Below the pieces are notes generated by a model, which saw only the letters and a program-made list of their open reading frames with translations, did not search any database and was not told the origin of the DNA. A DNA stretch of 64,000 nucleotides from Oenanthe sinensis (taxonomy: Eukaryota; Streptophyta; Magnoliopsida; Apiales; Apiaceae): contig CM053810.1 of assembly GCA_028671895.1 (NCBI GenBank), forward strand, positions 27,941,501-28,005,500. Direction: 5' to 3'. Each line of letters opens with the position of its first letter. The stretch's first letter is position 1. Below are positions 10,741 to 21,292 of this stretch, piece by piece. Position numbers and translations under genes: made by a program.

Positions 10741-13700
10741 TTGGAGGAGCATGATGAATGAATGAAGAAATGGGGTTTGTATTCTATTGGTAACTCAATT
10801 GCAACCAAAGCTAAGTTAGCTACTCTCACTAGAAAACCTGAAACTTTAAAAACCATAGGATCCCAATCACAAGTGTCTATGTGTGTGAACTATAATTCTC
10901 CGAATCAAAGTATTGGTCCTTATCGAAACTCAACTCAAACACCTTTGAACCCACCCAGTTTTAATGATTCGGATAAGAGACTTAGTTCCTTAGAGAAGAG
11001 TATCGAGGCGTTGTTGAAATCACAAACGAATTTGACTCAGTCCCAACAAACCTTCATGCAAACCATGGCCCAAGATAGGCAAATCTTAAATTCCAATTCT
11101 CAAGCCATCTCTAAGTTAGAGGTTCAGATGAGTCAGTTAGCTAGCACGATTTGTGAGCGGGAGAAGTACCGGTTTCCTAGTTAACCTGAGGTGAATCCTA
11201 AGTTTCCCATGAACCAAAGACCTCATGACAATATGAATGCGGTTATTTCCTTAACTTTTGGCAAGCAAGTTGGCAACCAAGTGAATGATAAGTCTCGTGA
11301 GGATGAGGAATCGACTTCTGAACCAAGTCATCTTTTTCCGGGTCCGAGTATAGAAAAACTCGAGAATTCAAAAAGTTAAGGATCCACAAGTGAACTGATC
11401 AATAAACTTTCTTCTGAAGAATCAAGTGAAAGAGTCTATAAACCCAAAACCCCTTATCCCCAAAGACTCATTTTATCTAAGCAAACGGCCCAATTAGACA
11501 AGATTTTGGAAGTCTTTAAGCAAGTCAAGATAAACATTCATCTATTAGATGTCATCCAACAAATTCCTTCTTATGCTAAGTGTCTAAAGGAGTTGTGTAC
11601 TCATAAGTGCACCAATCATGTCCCGAAGAAAGCCTTTTTGACATCACATGTTAGTTCGATCCTTTCAAATCAAATTCCTGTAAAATATAAGGACCCCGAT
11701 TGTCCTACTATTTTGTGTATCTTAGGCGATACATTCATCATTAAAGCTTTGCTTGACTTAGGAGGTAGCGTGAACCTTCTTCCATTTTCTATATATCAAG
11801 GCCTAGGTTTAGGAGAACTTCAAAAGACAAATGTTACACTTCAATTAGCGGATCGTTCTGTCAAAATTCCTAAGGGAGTTATTGAAGATGTGTTCATTAA
11901 AGTAGGTGACTTTGTCTTTCCTGTTGATTTTGTGGTCTTAGAAACTGAACTGGTTAAGAACCCTAAGAACCAAATTCATATCATTTTAGGAAGACCTTTT
12001 CTAGCCACTTCTAATGCCTTGATTAATTGCAGGAATGGAGTAATGAAACTAACATTTGGGAATATGACCATAGACTTAAATAATTTTCATGTTGGAAAAA
12101 AATCCGATGATTTTGATCAACCGATGGGAATCAATTTAATTGATGAAATAGTTGATCAAGATCCCATGACTCCTAGTGATGCTTTTGACTTTTGTTTAAA
12201 ACACTTTGGTCAGGATTGGGATGTTTCTAATTACACAAATGAGGTCAACCAAATGTTAGAGTCCACTATTTCCACAACTAATCAAGAGATCACGCCAAGC
12301 CCTCTTTTCGAAGCTAGTGAACTCATTGAGTCAAGCCCGCCAGAATTAGAACTCAAACCTCTTCCTGACACTCTTAAATATGCCTTTCTAGGACCTAACA
12401 ATTTTCTTCCAATTATAATTGCCTCTAATTTGACAGAGTCACAAGAGAAAGAGCTTTTATGTGTGCTTAGAGATGATAATGAAGCGATATGGTGGAGTAT
12501 CTCAGATATCAAAGGAATTAGTCCGGGTATTGTCCAATATAGGATTCACTTAGTTGATGATGCTAATCCTGTTAGGGAACCTCAAAGGAGATTGAACCCT
12601 GCCATGATGGAAGTTGTTAAGAAAGAAATCGTTAAATGCCTCGATAATAGGATAATCTATCTCATTTCTGATAGTTCTTGGGTCAGTCCCGTTCATGTAG
12701 TGCCTAAAAAGTCAAGTATTACAATAGTAACCAACGACAATGATGAGCAAGTTCCTACTCGTGTTCAGTCAGGTTGGAGAATGTGCATAGATTTTAGGAA
12801 GCTCAATGCCGCCACTAGGAAAGATCACTTTCCTTTATCCTTCATGGACCAAATGTTAGAAAGGTTAGCGGGTCATTCTTACTATTGCTTTCTAGACGGT
12901 TATTCTGGATATTTCTAAAACCCCATTACTCCCGAGGACCAAGAAAAGACCACGTTCACTTGCCTTTTCGGAACCTTCGCTTATCGTCGGTTAGCTTTTG
13001 ACCTAACTACTGGCCCTTCTACATTTCAAAGGTGCATAACTAGCATCTTTTCTGACATGATAGGACACTTTATAGAAGTATTTATAGATGACTTTTCCAT
13101 CTTTAGTTCTTCTTTTTATCAGTGTCTACACCATCTTGACTTGGTCTTAAAAAGGTGTAAGGAAATCGACCTCGTTCTTAATTGGGAAAAATGTCATTTC
13201 ATGGTTAAGGAATGAATTTTTCTTGGTCACAAAATTTCTGAATAGGGAATCAAAGTTGATAAGGCCAAAGTCGACCTTATTGTGAATCTCCCTCCACCAA
13301 AATCTGTCAAAGAAATTCACTCCTTTTTAGGATATGTTGGTTTATATCGACGTTTCATTAAGGATTTTAGTAAAAAGGCTAGACCCTTGACCAACCTTCT
13401 TTCTAAGGAGGTCAAATTCGAGTTTACTAGTGAGTGTGTTCAATCTTTTGACCACCTTAAGAAAGAATTAACTTCAGCCCCGATCATCAAGTCCCCCAAT
13501 TAGAATCAACCTTTTGAGTTAATGTGTGATGCTTCAGATTATGCGGTAGGGGCGGTGTTAGGTCAAGGAATAGATAAGATACCTCATGTAATTTATTACA
13601 CTAGTAAGACCTTAAATGATGCTCAACTTAATTACTTTATAACTGAAAAAGAGCTCTTAGCAGTAGTCTTTGCCCTTGAGAAGTTTTGGTCGTATCTTAT

Positions 13701-14991
13701 CAGTTCCAAAATCATTGTTTACACCGATCATGCAGCCCTTAGATACTTTTTCTCCAGAAAAGACTCAAAGGCCCGATTGATTACATGGGTCTTGTTGATT
13801 CAGGAATTTGACCTAGAAATTAGGGATAAGAAGGGTTCAGAAAATGTTATTGCCGATCATCTCTCTCGATTAGTAGTGGATTCCACTATTGACTTACCCT
13901 TAAACGAATCTATTCCCGATGAACACCTTCTTTCAATTTCTACTCCTCTTTGGTTCACCGATATTGTCAATTACCTTGCCATCGATGAAATTTCTTCCAA
14001 TTGGTCTAAGAAAGATAAATCAAAATTTTTCTCTCTAGTCAAACACTTCTTTTGGGATGACCCTTATCTTTTTAAACATTGCCCAGACCAGATCATTAGG
14101 AGATGTATTCCGAACCATGAGGTTAGGAGCGTACTCTCCTTTTGTCATGACCAAGCTTGTTGAGGTCATTTTAGTGCTAAGAAAATAGCCGCGCAGATAC
14201 TTCAGTGTGGTTTCTATTGGCCTAGTTTGTTTAAGTATGCCGCTGAATCCTGCTCCGCTTGTAGTAGGTGTCAACATTTAGGAAAGATCACTAGAAGAAA
14301 TATGATGTCAATGAGTCCAATCCTTGTTATTGAGATTTTTGATGTTTGGGGACTAGATTTTATGGGCCCCTTTCCTAATTCGTTTGGTAATCTCTACATT
14401 CTCTTAACGGTTGATTACGTGTCTAAGTAGGTCGAAGTCATACCAACTAAAACTAATGATAACAAGGTCATCCTTAAATTCTTAAAAGAGAATATCTTTT
14501 CTCGATTTGGCCCACCTAGAGCTATCATTAGTGACCAAGGCAAGCACTTTAAAAATTATTAATTTGAATCTCTCTTGAAACATAGGGCCATGTGGGCCAT
14601 TAGAGAATCAAACTTTGATTTATCCACTGCTGGTAGTAATCGGAAGTTGCAATTGTCTGAGTTAGAGGAAATGAGGAATGATACCTATAAAAACGCTAAA
14701 ATCTATAAAGAAAGAACTAAAGTATTTCATGATAAATCCATCTTGAGAAAATCCTTTTCTCCCGGTCAAAAAGTTCTTTTATATAATTCTAGGATGCATA
14801 TCTTTCCTGGAAAGTTGAGATCTAGGTGAGAAGGACCATACATTATTAAAACAGTTTTTACTCACGGTGCTATTGAAATTGAAAATCCTAAAAATGGTGA
14901 CATATTTAAAGTTAATGGACAAAGGCTCAAACCATTTTTAGAATTTCCAGTTGATCTCGAGGAACTGGTCATCCACCATGTCGATTTCTGA
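10741..14991 (+). pseudogene. Athila-like Ty3/gypsy gag-pol, copy 1, collinear but full of stops
   Basis: One reading frame runs from gag through integrase. Gag tail: KLEVQMSQLASTICERE (about 11116). Protease: LLDLGGSVNLLPFSIYQ, with the catalytic DTG/DSG position reading D-L-G, and IILGRPFLA (about 11975). Reverse transcriptase: GWRMCIDFRKLNAATRKDHF (about 12775) and FIDDF with both aspartates at 13087-13092. RNase H: MCDASDYAVGAVLGQ (13522). Integrase: SACSRCQHLGK zinc finger and GLDFMGPFP, then an internal deletion joining the core to the C-terminal part near 14560. Stops occur at about 11182, 11377, 12916, 13213, 13243, 13501, 14161, 14428, 14560 and 14827. I saw no frameshift. Gag is 5'-truncated and lacks about 190 bp that copy 2 keeps (46605-46801), apparently by deletion between GAATCAA words. 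Confidence 0.85.
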
Positions 14992-16969
14992 ATAAAGTAA
15001 CTTTTCAGAATAAACTAGTTTTGTTACTCCATCATTCCGTGTCAGGTATTATCTCTTCATATTATTTTATCATATCTCTCTCATTTGTATACATTGGGGA
15101 CAATGCATGATTTAGGTGTGGGGGAGGGTGCTAGTAATGTTAAAATTTAAAAAAATACAAAAAAATTGAAAATTGAAAATCCAAAAATAGAAATATTTAG
15201 GTTGAGTTGTCCTATCCTCTATTTGAACTTTAGGACTAGTTGGTGTTAGCATTTGTTTTCAAAAAATATATATATAATGCCTTTTAGATAATTTGAACTT
15301 AATCGAGTAAGATTTTCTTTATGAAACTTGTGTCGAACAATTTTTACACCAAATTTCAAGACGGCACATATGTACAAGACCTTTGTTGGAAAGATTGTAT
15401 AGGGATGTTATTCGATACTTGAGAGAGAACCCACATGTTAGAACAATGTCGAATCAAAATTTTATGAAAAATAAATATATAGCAAAAAAAAGAGAAAAAA
15501 GAAGAAAAGAATAAACTACTTCAATACCCAATATTCCTCAAAATAAATAGACGAGATGATGGGCACAAGTAGAATTGATTAGTCTTGTTTTGTGGCCTTT
15601 GTTACTTGAGTAATTAAGTCCGTTGGGGTGTTTCAAAACCTAGTGCCCTAAGACCGTTGATTAAAAAAGAAGAAAAAAGAAAAAAGCAAGAAAATGAGAG
15701 AAAAGAGCAAGAAAGGAAAAAAGTAAGTTTGAGCCAAGCCATCAAGCCATTTTGAAGCGATTAAGCTATACTTGGAGCCAAAGCAAAGCACAAGTGGATG
15801 TATATAGATGAAGGGCTAGGATTTACCCAATACCCTAATTTTGTCCTATAAATACCCCTCTTCTCCCATTGTGTTCCCAACTTTAGTTTTACCCTAGTTT
15901 TAGTAGTAGCCTCTCTTTTAATTTTCTAGATCTAGTTTTTAGCTCTCTCAAATATTGTAAACACTTTTTATATTAATGCAAGTCTTTATTTTCTTTTATG
16001 CTAGTCTTCATCTTCATCTTTTATAAGTATTATTTTCTTTTATGCTAGTCTCCATCTCCATCTTTTATAAGTCTTAGTTTCTTTTATGCTAGTCTTCATC
16101 TTATCTTCTTTAAATTTATGGCTATGATATCTTTCTAAGTATCATAAGTTGTATACTTGGGAAATGAAAGAAGCCTTTTTAGATTAATAATCTAGATCTA
16201 GTTTACTTCATCTCCCTACTTTATTTTTTAGTTTTATTTTTTATTATCTTGTCATGAGCCCTTTAAATCTCTATTTTAAATGCGGGTTTAATGATTTTAG
16301 ATCTTTAACTTTATTATTGTTGATTCTTGATTCTAGATTGTAGATCTTAGTTTCTCTTTCTAGTTACATCTTATCTTCCTTCTTTTTAGATCTACTTTTC
16401 TTTTTTATATTTTGTGGTTGAGCTCCTAACTTGATATCAATTCTATTATTGAGTTTGATTCACATACCTTTTACATTTACTTGTTTTCATCTTTAATTTA
16501 CATATTGTTCTTATCTTTTATGTTTGAGATTTCAAGGCTTAAGTCTTTACTTTTACGTTTAATAATCTTTTGTGCTATGATAACTTTCAAAATCCACCAA
16601 GTTGAGGTTGGAAAAATGAAAGGCACACTTTTATTTTAATCTTTTTAGATCTACTCTCCTTTGATATTTAGTGGGTTTAATAATTTAAGCTTAGATTTCT
16701 CTCCATTAGTAGTTTAATTTTTTTAGTTTTAGATATAATTTTAGTAGGGTTAAAATATGATCTTTATTTTTTTTAGATATAGTTTACTACCTTACTTGTT
16801 TTTTTATTAGTATAAATAAAATTCACCTTGAAATTAAATTCTCTAATTCACCTTAGTTAAATTTTAAGGATCGCGAAATTAATTTAGTCTTTGTGGTTCG
16901 AATCTTAAAATACTAAAATGAGATCGTGCACTTGCGATAATTTCAAAATTAATATTTTTAGCACATCAG
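14992..16969 (+). mobile_element. Athila-like post-pol region and 3' LTR
   Basis: After the integrase end comes ACATTGGGGACAATGCATGA and a GTGTGGGGGAGGG tract (15091-15128), the usual sequence just after pol in Athila-type elements. No env-like ORF is present. A plausible LTR promoter is CCTATAAATACC (15844-15855), followed by a T-rich leader. The far end, near 16969, reads GATCGTGCACTTGCGATAAT then GCACATCA. I cannot fix the LTR start; it lies somewhere around 15600-15750. A matching fragment (GTCCGTTGGGGTGTTTCAAAA, here without its final base up to 20) also occurs at about 50070. Confidence 0.55.
15989..16110. repeat. 44-bp tandem repeat, nearly three copies, in the Athila LTR region
   Basis: The word TTCTTTTATGCTAGTC recurs at 15991, 16035 and 16079, each followed by TCATCT-type pyrimidine sequence and, in the first two, TTTTATAAGT. 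Confidence 0.75.
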
Positions 16970-17018
16970 TCATCAAGCTCACAAGTAATAAGTAAATTTT
17001 AGTTATAAGTTATTCTCA

Positions 17019-17119
17019 TTTTGAGAATCATGATACTAAGAATGACCTTAACCCAACGTTCTTCCAACATTTTTGGAAATTAATGGGTTTTGAGAATCAT
17101 GATACTAAGAATGACCTTA
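17019..17119 (+). repeat. Direct repeat beside the LINE 5' junction
   Basis: TGAGAATCATGATACTAAG with the following AATGACCTTAA occurs at about 17023 and again at about 17091, 68 bp apart. The second copy ends exactly where LINE coding sequence begins. GAATGACCTTA (17109-17119) is matched, with one difference, by GAGTGACCTTA at 33067-33077 after the LINE A-rich tail, so it is a probable target-site duplication. Confidence 0.6.
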
Positions 17120-17208
17120 ATGTGGTTCTTATCCCGAAAAAGAAGAACACAAATAGTATGAGGGATCTTGTCCCACTGCTCTCTATAACGTTCTGTATAA
17201 GATTATTG
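17120..17208 (+). pseudogene. 5' piece of an L1-type LINE reverse transcriptase
   Basis: The frame reads NVVLIPKKKNTNSMRDLVPL, the start of the plant L1 reverse transcriptase finger region. It is cut at 17208 by the SIRE-like insertion and continues at 30919 beyond that element's target duplication. Nothing of ORF1 or the endonuclease lies upstream, so the LINE was 5'-truncated at insertion. Confidence 0.8.
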
Positions 17209-17213
17209 CTAAG
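17209..17213. repeat. Target-site duplication CTAAG, left copy
   Basis: The five bases CTAAG precede the TG of the 5' LTR at 17214 and recur at 30914-30918 directly after the 3' LTR. Both lie within one LINE reading frame. Confidence 0.95.
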
Positions 17214-17852
17214 TGAAAGGCATATGACTAGGCCTATTTGTAATAATTAGATGACAACTCAACTCTAGCTAATAAAGAGAAGTAAATAATAAGCACCAAA
17301 CAGGAATCAAGACGAAGACAGTCAACTAATCCCAAAGGATCTAAGTATCAGAAGAATTTTTATAGGATTGCTACTCAACACTGGAAGAAGTTCATTTATA
17401 TGTTCAAGCGTCAGTGAAAATAAATAATGTGGTAGTACTTCTATAGAAGACGGAAGATATAGAAGATTTCAAGTGGTTACTACAAGTAGATTCCAGAAGA
17501 AGAGCAAAGAAAGTGAAGCAGAAGAATGACAGAAGGCCTCAACTCAAAGTAATTAAATGGAGAATATTTATTAGTATGACACAAATGAACCAGACAGTAC
17601 ATTTGTGTGTCAACTAAAATAATATTTATTTTTCATTTAAATCAAGAGGTTTCAAGATCAGAAGACAAAGAGAAATCAAGAAGACTGCAGTTTAATCGGA
17701 TCTCTATAATATTTTAATTCTACAATCTAAGTAAATTAATTATTTAATTTATGATTAATTAAATTAATTCAAGTTGAATTTAATTTAATTTATAAATTAT
17801 TTAATTAATTTAAGAAGAATTAATTTATTAGAAAAGAAATGATTTTATATGA

Positions 17853-17857
<5 letters not shown>

Positions 17858-17901
<44 letters not shown>
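17858..17901. repeat. (TA)n microsatellite in the 5' LTR
   Basis: An uninterrupted TA dinucleotide run. The equivalent run in the 3' LTR (about 30079-30152) is about 30 bp longer and accounts for most of the length difference between the two LTRs. Confidence 0.9.
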
Positions 17902-17903
<2 letters not shown>

Positions 17904-17920
17904 CGAATATGAATTAAATA

Positions 17921-18265
17921 AGTCATACCGAATATGACTTAAATAAGTCATACCAAGCTATATATATATGTTAAAAAAGTCATACCGAGTTTTCTTTTAA
18001 AAAAAGTCATACCGAGTTTTCTTTTAGAAAAGGTCATGCTGAGTTGATTTTGTTTAATTAAAATAAGTCATACCGATTTATTTAATAAAATCCGGATATG
18101 ACTTTCAAAAGGTCATACCGAACTTTTGATAAGTCATACCGAGTTTTAATAAGTCATACCGATCGAAAATATGTCATGCCCAGTCTTTTATAAGTCATAC
18201 AAGTGTTAAAATAAGTCATACAGACTTATTTTCTTGAAATTAAATAATACTGAAAAAGGTCATAG
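17921..18265 (+). promoter_or_regulatory. Array of about 13 AAGTCATACCGAG-type motifs upstream of the LTR TATA box
   Basis: Plus-strand copies occur near 17921, 17945, 17979, 18005, 18032, 18065, 18111, 18131, 18151, 18172, 18192, 18213 and 18258. The core is GTCATACCGA with variants GTCATGCTGAG and GTCATAGCAG; two copies run in reverse (ATATGACTT). Spacing is irregular and the array ends about 20 bp before the TATA box, the usual place for enhancer sites. The core contains TGAC on the reverse strand, as W-box and bZIP sites do, but the flanks do not match a site I can name. The same motif recurs at 24959-25213. Confidence 0.7.
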
Positions 18266-18655
18266 CAGCCTTTTTCAAATCTCTATAAATATGAGATGCT
18301 TGCTTCATTTGTTAGTGTTCAGTTGTTAAGAAGTTAGAAAATCAGATCAAATTCAGTAATTTATCTGCATTGTAATATTCACAGATTTCTGTGCTGAGTT
18401 TGAATATAATTGATTAAACACGAACAGTTCATGTCAAATTTGTTCTAGACTTTTTTATCAATTATATAACAGTTTTCTAAAATATTAATTTTGTAATACT
18501 AATCAAGTTTAAATTATATCTTTCACTTGAACAGTATTTCATTATAATTAATATTTCGCGAGTAATTTAAATAATATTTTTAATCCAAATTATTCCGCGG
18601 TTAATTTTCAGATATTGTATTCAACCCCCCTTCTACAATATCAGGGACCAACAAT

Positions 18656-18667
18656 TGGCATTAGAGC
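18656..18667 (+). other. Primer-binding site (tRNA-Met type)
   Basis: TGGCATTAGAGC lies two bases after the 5' LTR end and matches the initiator-tRNA-Met PBS TGGTATCAGAGC at 10 of 12 bases. Confidence 0.85.
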
Positions 18668-18841
18668 TGGTTGATATAGTTTATATCAGATCCAAATCAA
18701 ATTCCGCGAACTCATATAGATCACAAAAATAATTTTAAATTCGAAATAATTTTTTTCTGAAAAATTATTTTTGATCAAAAATTGTTTTAAGTCAAAAATT
18801 AAAATATTTTTTGAAATACTTAATTTTTAATCTTATTAAAG

Positions 18842-21280
18842 ATGAGTACCCAGAAAGTCACTAGCATCAAAATTCCACAATTTGACAGAGAACACTACAA
18901 CTTGTGGAAACACAAAATGCTACTGTTTATCGGGATTGCAAATCCCAAGTATGCATTAGTAATGGCCAAAGGTGTTGAACCCCCTATATCAGTTATTCTC
19001 GAACACACGGTTGATGGGGTTGTAATTCCCCACAGACAGTTTCCAAAAAGTCCGGCAGACTATACAGATGAGGAAACAGAAGCTGTGTCCCTTGATAATA
19101 ACCTGAAGCTCATATTAATTGAATCCCTAGACTACATCATGTACAACCAAGTAGTAAATTGCAAGAATGTAAAACAGATCTGGGAAACAATTGAAATTAT
19201 CAATGAGGGAACTGAAGAAGTTAAGGAGAATAGACTGGAGATCCTGACCACCCAATATGAGCAGTTTAGATCCAACCCTGGTGAGGGTATCTCTGAGGTG
19301 TTTCAGAGACTAAACAAATTGATAAACAAGCTTAACATGAATGGAAAGTTTTATCAGAACCAAGAGGTGAACAGGAAGTTTTTGCTGACCTTACCAGAGC
19401 ATCTGGAGCACAGGATTGCAGCCATCCGGGAATCTAGGGACATGAAAGAGGTAACCCTAGAAAGACTCTACGGAGTTTTAAAAACTTATGAGATGGAACA
19501 GATCCAAACCAGAGAGATGTACGGAAGAGGTAAGGTACTGAGTTCCTCCAAGGCATTAATGGTAGAAGCACTAGAGAAAGAAGAAGTGAAGGCTGTTGCA
19601 CCTTCTAACAGTTCAACAGAGTATGTGGTTCCAGAACTTGGACATACTTCTGACAAACAAGAAGACAGTGATTTCTACTCACTGGAAGAACTAGATCAGC
19701 TAGAAGATGAATCTCTAGCTATGGTTGCCAGGAAGTTTGGTAACATGAGATTCCGAAGAAACTCCTCATTCAGAAGTAAGCCTAATTTTGGAAGATTCCA
19801 AAAAGGAGGTTCTTCGACAGCAGTATCGAAAAGCGGCTACAAGACCGGCTTAGTTGATAGAAGCAAGTTTCGTTGCTTCAACTGTAATGAGCTAGGCCAC
19901 TTTGCAACTGAGTGCAAGAAGCCTAAGCAAGGGAAGAAGAGAGAGTCTTACGAAGAGCTCAAGGAGAAGTATGATGCGCTCGTGAAAAAGCATCAAGGAA
20001 AGTCCTATCTAGCAGCAGGCAAAAGCTGGGATGATTCAGATAACGATGATGAGGAAGAGCTAGGAAATCTTGCTCTTATGACTTCATCAGAGGAATCACT
20101 GTCTGTCACCCGAGACAGAGGAATAGAGGTAAATCCTTCTTGTCCTAAGATGTTTGCTTTGCTAGGTAAAGAACTAGATGGTGAAAGAGATAAGGTTAAG
20201 AAACTCAGACTCAAAGTCAAAGAGTTAGTTGATGAGACTGAAGTTTTTAAACAGTTAAAAAGAAATCATGACAAGTTGACTGTTAAGTTGACTGAAGACT
20301 TAGTTGTTCAAGTCAGTAAAGTCAGTTGTCATGTTGTAACAGAAGCCAATCTCAGAAACCAGATAGAAGAAGAAAAGAAGAAGTGTCTTGCATATAAGAA
20401 TTCCTCATATATTGTAAAGAACCTAGTTGACCAACAAGAAATAAGTCGTAAAGTTGGGATATGCTTCGAGTACAATAAATCTGTAGGAAAACCAAGCAAC
20501 ATAACCCCCTTTAAAAAAAGTACTGTAGAAAGGGGTATCCCACATGTTGTTAAAGACACACCAAAACCTCTCTTCATAACACCGATAGCTGAACCTATCC
20601 TTGAGAGCTCTGTACTGATTGCATATGAAATGCAGTTGGAAGATCTTGAGGAAGAGAAGAAGAGAGGAGAACAGGTTAAGGACTTAAAAGGAGTTAATGT
20701 CCAGAAAGAGAGGTGTGCACCAAAGACACCAGTGAAAGATGTGGGAACTTCTGATTCCCCCAGACCTGGTGTAGGTGCAAAAGACTTAAAGAATAAAATG
20801 AACAGACCCAACACATTTGTGAACAGTAGGAACAGTAACAATAAATTTCATTCTAGTGAAAACTTCAAAGATACTGAGAAAATTGAAGTAGAATCTGTTA
20901 AGCCTCCTACTGTATTGAATAACATGCCTACTATTGATGCTTTCCATAGACCATGTGGTATAATGAATTGCATGTTATGTGCTTTTAATGCTATGACTGC
21001 TTACTTTAAACGCATGATAGCTAAGAAAGATAACATGACACCTAGACAGCATATCAATAGTACATTTGCTAAATCCAAGACTGCGACTCTTTCACCTGAA
21101 AAGAAGGAATCATATATTCCTAAGTCTAAACAGAAAGTTGTTAAGACTGTCTTTAGGAAGGTAGGAACAGTCAAGGAAGAAAATGATGTTATTCGAAAAG
21201 GATCTGTTGTTAAAGCAGACAAAGGTCAATTCTTTAAGTGTACCGGGCCCAATCAATTTTGGGCTCCGAAGACGAATTAA
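18842..21280 (+). CDS. Gag polyprotein of the SIRE-like element
   Basis: An open frame of 812 residues starts with ATG at 18842 after a 188-bp leader. The N-terminal part (residues about 1-220; FDREHYNLWKHKMLLFIG, LLTLPEHLEHRIAAIRE) is the copia capsid domain. A single CCHC zinc knuckle, CFNCNELGHFATEC, lies at about residues 345-358. Gag then continues for over 400 residues with charged, probably coiled-coil segments (residues about 445-540 and 605-630), much longer than Tnt1-type gag and typical of SIRE. TAA at 21278-21280 is followed in the same frame by TGA (21287), TAA (21290) and TAG (21326) before the protease, so no single readthrough gives Gag-Pol in this copy. Gag itself looks intact. 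Confidence 0.9.
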   Translation: MSTQKVTSIKIPQFDREHYNLWKHKMLLFIGIANPKYALVMAKGVEPPISVILEHTVDGVVIPHRQFPKSPADYTDEETEAVSLDNNLKLILIESLDYIMYNQVVNCKNVKQIWETIEIINEGTEEVKENRLEILTTQYEQFRSNPGEGISEVFQRLNKLINKLNMNGKFYQNQEVNRKFLLTLPEHLEHRIAAIRESRDMKEVTLERLYGVLKTYEMEQIQTREMYGRGKVLSSSKALMVEALEKEEVKAVAPSNSSTEYVVPELGHTSDKQEDSDFYSLEELDQLEDESLAMVARKFGNMRFRRNSSFRSKPNFGRFQKGGSSTAVSKSGYKTGLVDRSKFRCFNCNELGHFATECKKPKQGKKRESYEELKEKYDALVKKHQGKSYLAAGKSWDDSDNDDEEELGNLALMTSSEESLSVTRDRGIEVNPSCPKMFALLGKELDGERDKVKKLRLKVKELVDETEVFKQLKRNHDKLTVKLTEDLVVQVSKVSCHVVTEANLRNQIEEEKKKCLAYKNSSYIVKNLVDQQEISRKVGICFEYNKSVGKPSNITPFKKSTVERGIPHVVKDTPKPLFITPIAEPILESSVLIAYEMQLEDLEEEKKRGEQVKDLKGVNVQKERCAPKTPVKDVGTSDSPRPGVGAKDLKNKMNRPNTFVNSRNSNNKFHSSENFKDTEKIEVESVKPPTVLNNMPTIDAFHRPCGIMNCMLCAFNAMTAYFKRMIAKKDNMTPRQHINSTFAKSKTATLSPEKKESYIPKSKQKVVKTVFRKVGTVKEENDVIRKGSVVKADKGQFFKCTGPNQFWAPKTN

Positions 21281-21292
21281 TCCGTTTGATAA

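Larger units (their letters stand above)
17214..18653 (+). repeat. 5' LTR of the SIRE-like element
   Basis: This LTR starts TGAAAGGCATATGACTAGG and ends TATCAGGGACCAACA. It includes a (TA)n tract at about 17858-17901, an array of AAGTCATACCGAG-type motifs (17921-18265), and a TATA box (CTCTATAAATATG, 18281-18293). The expected transcription start is about 30 bp downstream, near 18315. The stop-strewn TTCAACCCCCC end lies at 18619-18632. Confidence 0.93.

Noticed and set aside
17921..18265. CRISPR-like array of spaced repeats
   Set aside because: Repeats are short, degenerate, irregularly spaced and sit in an LTR promoter of a plant genome; they are regulatory-type repeats.
20329..20841. 170-codon minus-strand frame inside the SIRE gag
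   Set aside because: It is antisense to an intact gag frame and shows no domain; a shadow of lysine/glutamate-rich coding sequence.
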